A stretch of DNA of 64,000 nucleotides from Fictibacillus sp. BK138 (GTDB lineage Bacteria > Bacillota > Bacilli > Bacillales > Fictibacillaceae), in assembly GCF_004216955.1 (NCBI RefSeq), contig NZ_SGXL01000001.1:124001-188000 (forward strand), written 5' to 3'. The translations under genes and the position numbers were made by a program. Below, in pieces: positions 61,739 to 64,000 of the stretch. Position 1 is the stretch's first letter; each line of letters begins with the position of its first letter. The notes under the pieces are model-generated. The model had not been told where the DNA came from. It saw only the letters and a list, made by a program, of their open reading frames with translations, and searched no databases.

Positions 61739-61963
61739 AGAAATCCTCCCTGAAAAATTTTTAAATAATTCTCAAAAATCAGTTTAATACACGTTTCGAC
61801 ATTTTTCGATAATTTTTGACGTTTTTGTGAATGGTAATTTATACAAGTTAGTTAGTGAGCATGTCGGAAGCATTACTACAATAAGGAGAGGGCAGGGTTA
61901 TAATCAGGGATCCTATATTCAAAAGATTTTTGTTTTTGGAATTTCAATTAACTTCGTTGAAAA

Positions 61964-62164
61964 GTTGATTGGAGAGGAAGGTGCGTGCCAACTACTTGAA
62001 ATTACTTCTCGCAAGGCATGCGACGAGGAAGCTGGCTTCGACAGGATTTTCTTGTAGACGCAGGAGCACACCCACTCCTACCGAATATGACCCTTAAAGG
62101 CGCAAAGCGGCAAGGGGCTCACCGGTCGCCCCGCGGAAAGCGAGCAACTGGAGCGGAAATCAAC
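61964..62164 (-). repeat. dispersed inverted-end element, long form, copy F
   Basis: About 201 bp in reverse orientation, ends GTTGATT and AATCAAC, flanked by TTGAAA and CTTTCAA. Shares the inner insertion of copy E. It abuts the terminator of the toxin RNA at 62176. The rest of 61739-61963 holds nothing I can support. Confidence 0.88.
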
Positions 62165-62175
62165 CACTTTCAATA

Positions 62176-62205
62176 AAAAAACGCCCGTGCAAAATACACG
62201 GACGA
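62176..62205 (-). terminator. terminator of the toxin mRNA
   Basis: Minus strand CGTCCGTG pairs with CACGGGCG, then seven T; about 90 bases after the toxin stop. Confidence 0.85.
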
Positions 62206-62293
62206 ATGGCGCCAGAAGGGACACACGAGCCGGAAAAGCGTGGCCGGATCTTCTAAACGAAAACCCGGGTGCCTTTACACGTGTGACAGAGGC

Positions 62294-62380
62294 CTATTTA
62301 TTTTTAGACGTAAGGACAGTAACGATAAGCGAGCTAAAAGCGACCGCAAACATCAACGCCTCAAAGATCGTCAGAGGCAT
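62294..62380 (-). CDS. 28-residue holin-like toxin (TxpA/BsrG type)
   Basis: This short gene starts ATG at 62380. The peptide MPLTIFEALMFAVAFSSLIV continues into a short tail ending SKNK: one membrane helix and a basic end, as in the putative holin-like toxins of type I toxin-antitoxin systems (TxpA, BsrG). AAGGGGGG right before the start is typical. The ribosome site is locked in a hairpin (62386-62442), as in such systems. An antisense antitoxin RNA on the plus strand is expected near 62200-62330 but I could not prove a promoter. Confidence 0.75.
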   Translation of the reverse strand: MPLTIFEALMFAVAFSSLIVTVLTSKNK

Positions 62381-62385
62381 CACCC

Positions 62386-62442
62386 CCCTTAACTGTAAGC
62401 TGCAAATACAGCGAGATGTCCAGCTTCAGTTTAAAAAAAGGG
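62386..62442 (-). promoter_or_regulatory. hairpin hiding the toxin ribosome site
   Basis: Minus strand AACTG (62431-62427) pairs with CAGTT (62395-62391), inner AAGCTG with CAGCTT (62402-62397), and CCCTT (62442-62438) with AAGGG (62390-62386) of the ribosome site. Confidence 0.75.
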
Positions 62443-62479
62443 AATGCGCCGGCCGTCTGTCCTTCTGAACGCTATCTTC

Positions 62480-62488
62480 ATTATACCA
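62480..62488 (-). promoter_or_regulatory. extended -10 promoter of the toxin gene
   Basis: Minus strand TGG-TATAAT; the start is expected near 62473, giving a leader of about 93 bases and an mRNA of roughly 300 bases. Confidence 0.72.
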
Positions 62489-62628
62489 CTTAATGGCAGG
62501 CAAAAAGTCAGCCGAAAGAAACAGGGTGAATGTACTATTTTTAGTTGAAGCAGAATAGGGAATCATTGAGTGTGAGCGTGTTATTAAATGACTTCATTTC
62601 TCGGTGTTCATTTCTCTAAAAAAATGAT

Positions 62629-62658
62629 TTGGAATCTTAGGTCCTGGAATGCTATAAT
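62629..62658 (+). promoter_or_regulatory. SigA promoter of speEB
   Basis: TTGGAA, 18 bp, TATAAT; 70 bp before speE. The rest of 62489-62628 shows nothing else. Confidence 0.75.
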
Positions 62659-62727
62659 CATTTTGTTTGTAAAAGAACGAAACAACGATGCCTGGCATTT
62701 CAAATATATATTAGGAGTGAGACCAAC

Positions 62728-63555
62728 ATGAGTATTTGGTTTACTGAAAAACAAACAGAAAACTTCGGAATTACGATGAAGATTAACAAAACATACGTAT
62801 CTGAGCAAACAGAATTTCAAAAGCTTGATATGGTAGAAACAGAAGAATTCGGAAACATGCTGATCCTTGATGGCATGGTTATGACCACACAAAAAGACGA
62901 GTTCGTTTACCACGAGATGGTAGCGCACGTACCTCTTTTCACGCATCCAAACCCTAAACATGTTTTAGTAGTTGGCGGCGGAGACGGCGGAGTAATCCGT
63001 GAAGTTCTGAAGCACCCATCTGTTGAAAAAGCAGTGCTTGTTGAGATCGATGGAAAAGTAATCGAGTACTCTAAAAAGTACTTGCCTGAAATCGCTGGTG
63101 ACTTAGAGAACCCGCGTGTTGAAGTAAAAGTGGACGACGGCTTCATGCACATCGCAACAAGCGAAAACGAGTATGACGTAATCATGGTCGACTCTACTGA
63201 GCCTGTTGGACCAGCTGCTAAGCTTTTTGAAAAAGGGTTCTATGAAGGAATCTCTAAAGCCCTTAAAGAAGACGGAATTTTCGTTGCGCAAACAGACAAC
63301 CCTTGGTTCACACCTGAGTTGATCTCTCAAGTTTTCAGTGACGTTAGCGAGATCTTCCCGATCACTCGTCTTTACACAGCAAACATCCCGACTTACCCAA
63401 GCGGACTTTGGACGTTCACGATCGGTTCAAAGAAACACGATCCGTTGGAAGTACCAGCTGAGCGTTTCCACGATATTGAAACAAAATATTGGACACCACA
63501 GCTTCACACTGCTGCATTTGCATTGCCGAAGTTCGTAAGTGACCTATTGAAATAA
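62728..63555 (+). CDS. speE: spermidine synthase
   Basis: This is a 275-residue aminopropyltransferase that makes spermidine from putrescine and decarboxylated SAM. Motifs: [65 protein letters not shown]. Full length. AGGAGTGAG precedes the ATG. Codon use looks biased to preferred codons, as for a well expressed gene. First gene of speE-speB. Confidence 0.96.
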   Translation: MSIWFTEKQTENFGITMKINKTYVSEQTEFQKLDMVETEEFGNMLILDGMVMTTQKDEFVYHEMVAHVPLFTHPNPKHVLVVGGGDGGVIREVLKHPSVEKAVLVEIDGKVIEYSKKYLPEIAGDLENPRVEVKVDDGFMHIATSENEYDVIMVDSTEPVGPAAKLFEKGFYEGISKALKEDGIFVAQTDNPWFTPELISQVFSDVSEIFPITRLYTANIPTYPSGLWTFTIGSKKHDPLEVPAERFHDIETKYWTPQLHTAAFALPKFVSDLLK

Positions 63556-63562
63556 AAATTGA

Positions 63563-63586
63563 GGGGAGCTTGGTTGCGAGCTCCCC
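63563..63586 (+). terminator. hairpin between speE and speB
   Basis: Perfect 8-bp stem GGGGAGCT/AGCTCCCC followed by a weak T stretch. It may be a partial terminator or an RNA-processing site. Confidence 0.6.
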
Positions 63587-63615
63587 GTATTTTACATAAA
63601 AGGAGTGTAAAACCT

Positions 63616-64000
63616 ATGCGTTTTGATGAAGCTTATTCTGGAAATGTGTTTATTTTAAGCAAACCTGATTATAAAACAGCAGATGCTGTACTTTACGGGA
63701 TGCCGATGGATTGGACGGTTTCGTTCCGCCCAGGCAGCCGTTTTGGTCCTGCTAGAATCCGAGAGGCTTCACTTGGGCTGGAAGAGTACAGCCCATACAT
63801 GGACAGGCATCTTGAAGAAGTGAACTATTTTGATGCAGGAGATATTCCGTTGCCGTTCGGAAATCCTCAGCGTTCACTCGACATGATTGAAGAGTATGTT
63901 TCTACACTTTTGGCTGACAACAAGTTCCCGCTTGGTATGGGTGGGGAACACCTTGTAACATGGCCAGTATTTAAAGCATTAAAGCAAAAATATGATGACT
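63616..64000 (+). CDS. speB: agmatinase, 5' part only
   Basis: The first 128 codons are in the window; the gene runs off the right edge. It cleaves agmatine to putrescine and urea, feeding speE. MRFDEAYSGNVFILSKPDYKTADAVLYGMPMDWTVSFRPGSRFGPARIREAS and PLGMGGEHL (first manganese His) fit the ureohydrolase family. AAAGGAGTG lies before the ATG. Order speE-speB is conserved. Confidence 0.95.
   Translation, partial: MRFDEAYSGNVFILSKPDYKTADAVLYGMPMDWTVSFRPGSRFGPARIREASLGLEEYSPYMDRHLEEVNYFDAGDIPLPFGNPQRSLDMIEEYVSTLLADNKFPLGMGGEHLVTWPVFKALKQKYDD

Noticed and set aside
61827-62057. 76-codon frame upstream of and across repeat copy F
   Set aside because: Its second half is the dispersed repeat, it has no ribosome site, and other copies do not keep the frame.
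62187-62468. 93-codon plus-strand frame over the toxin locus
   Set aside because: It is antisense to the toxin mRNA and lacks a ribosome site; the minus-strand promoter, hairpin, peptide and terminator explain the region better.
1-64000. CRISPR arrays, insertion sequences, prophage genes, tRNA and rRNA
   Set aside because: The 21-bp arrays have no spacer-repeat structure of CRISPR size, no transposase or integrase was found, and no tRNA-like clover leaf or rRNA stretch was recognised by eye.

Overview
The window looks like a chromosomal piece of a spore-forming, low-to-moderate GC Gram-positive bacterium of the family Bacillaceae. The evidence is strong AGGAGG ribosome binding sites, many TTG and GTG starts, spore genes (gerQ, cwlJ, spo0M), lipoproteins, a sortase with an LPXTG substrate, and a right-hand part (ywdI, ywdK, gerQ, cwlJ, hemQ, pta, lipL, ywfO, ywgA, ywhD, pbpG, speE, speB) that keeps the gene content of the Bacillus subtilis ywd-ywh region. 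A Fictibacillus-like genus is possible, but the genus cannot be fixed from the sequence alone. I see no rRNA, tRNA, CRISPR array, transposase or phage gene.

Layout. Positions 1-21.5 kb hold mostly single genes, several with readable control sites: a preQ1 riboswitch before a queuosine-precursor transporter, a four-repeat Pho box before an alkaline phosphatase, ald with its likely PucR-type regulator, a frameshifted NAD(P)-binding protein gene, and a Zur box before ycgRQ. Positions 21.9-29.6 kb form a Tad/Flp pilus operon behind a class I cyclic-di-GMP riboswitch; the pilin is followed by a strong terminator, so the assembly genes should be made at a lower level. Positions 29.7-41.5 kb carry a nucleotidase, a class D sortase with its LPXTG substrate, a SLAP-domain protein, plsC, yajQ, carbonic anhydrase and small membrane proteins. 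Positions 41.7-64 kb are the conserved ywd-ywh block. It also carries a LexA-controlled YvrJ-like peptide, a PurR-box purine permease, a short leader peptide ending in Arg-Leu-Arg before an alpha/beta hydrolase, and a 28-residue toxin of the type I toxin-antitoxin kind.

Two repeat systems run through the intergenic regions. The first is six arrays, each with five units at an exact 21-bp period. They fall into three sequence families and all lie just downstream of gene 3' ends. The second is six copies of an element with inverted ends, in a short form of about 130 bp and a long form of about 205 bp. Its terminal stem shows paired base changes between copies. I do not recognise either as a named element. 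Together with the leader-peptide/hydrolase locus and the cyclic-di-GMP/Tad locus, they are the best candidates for something undescribed.
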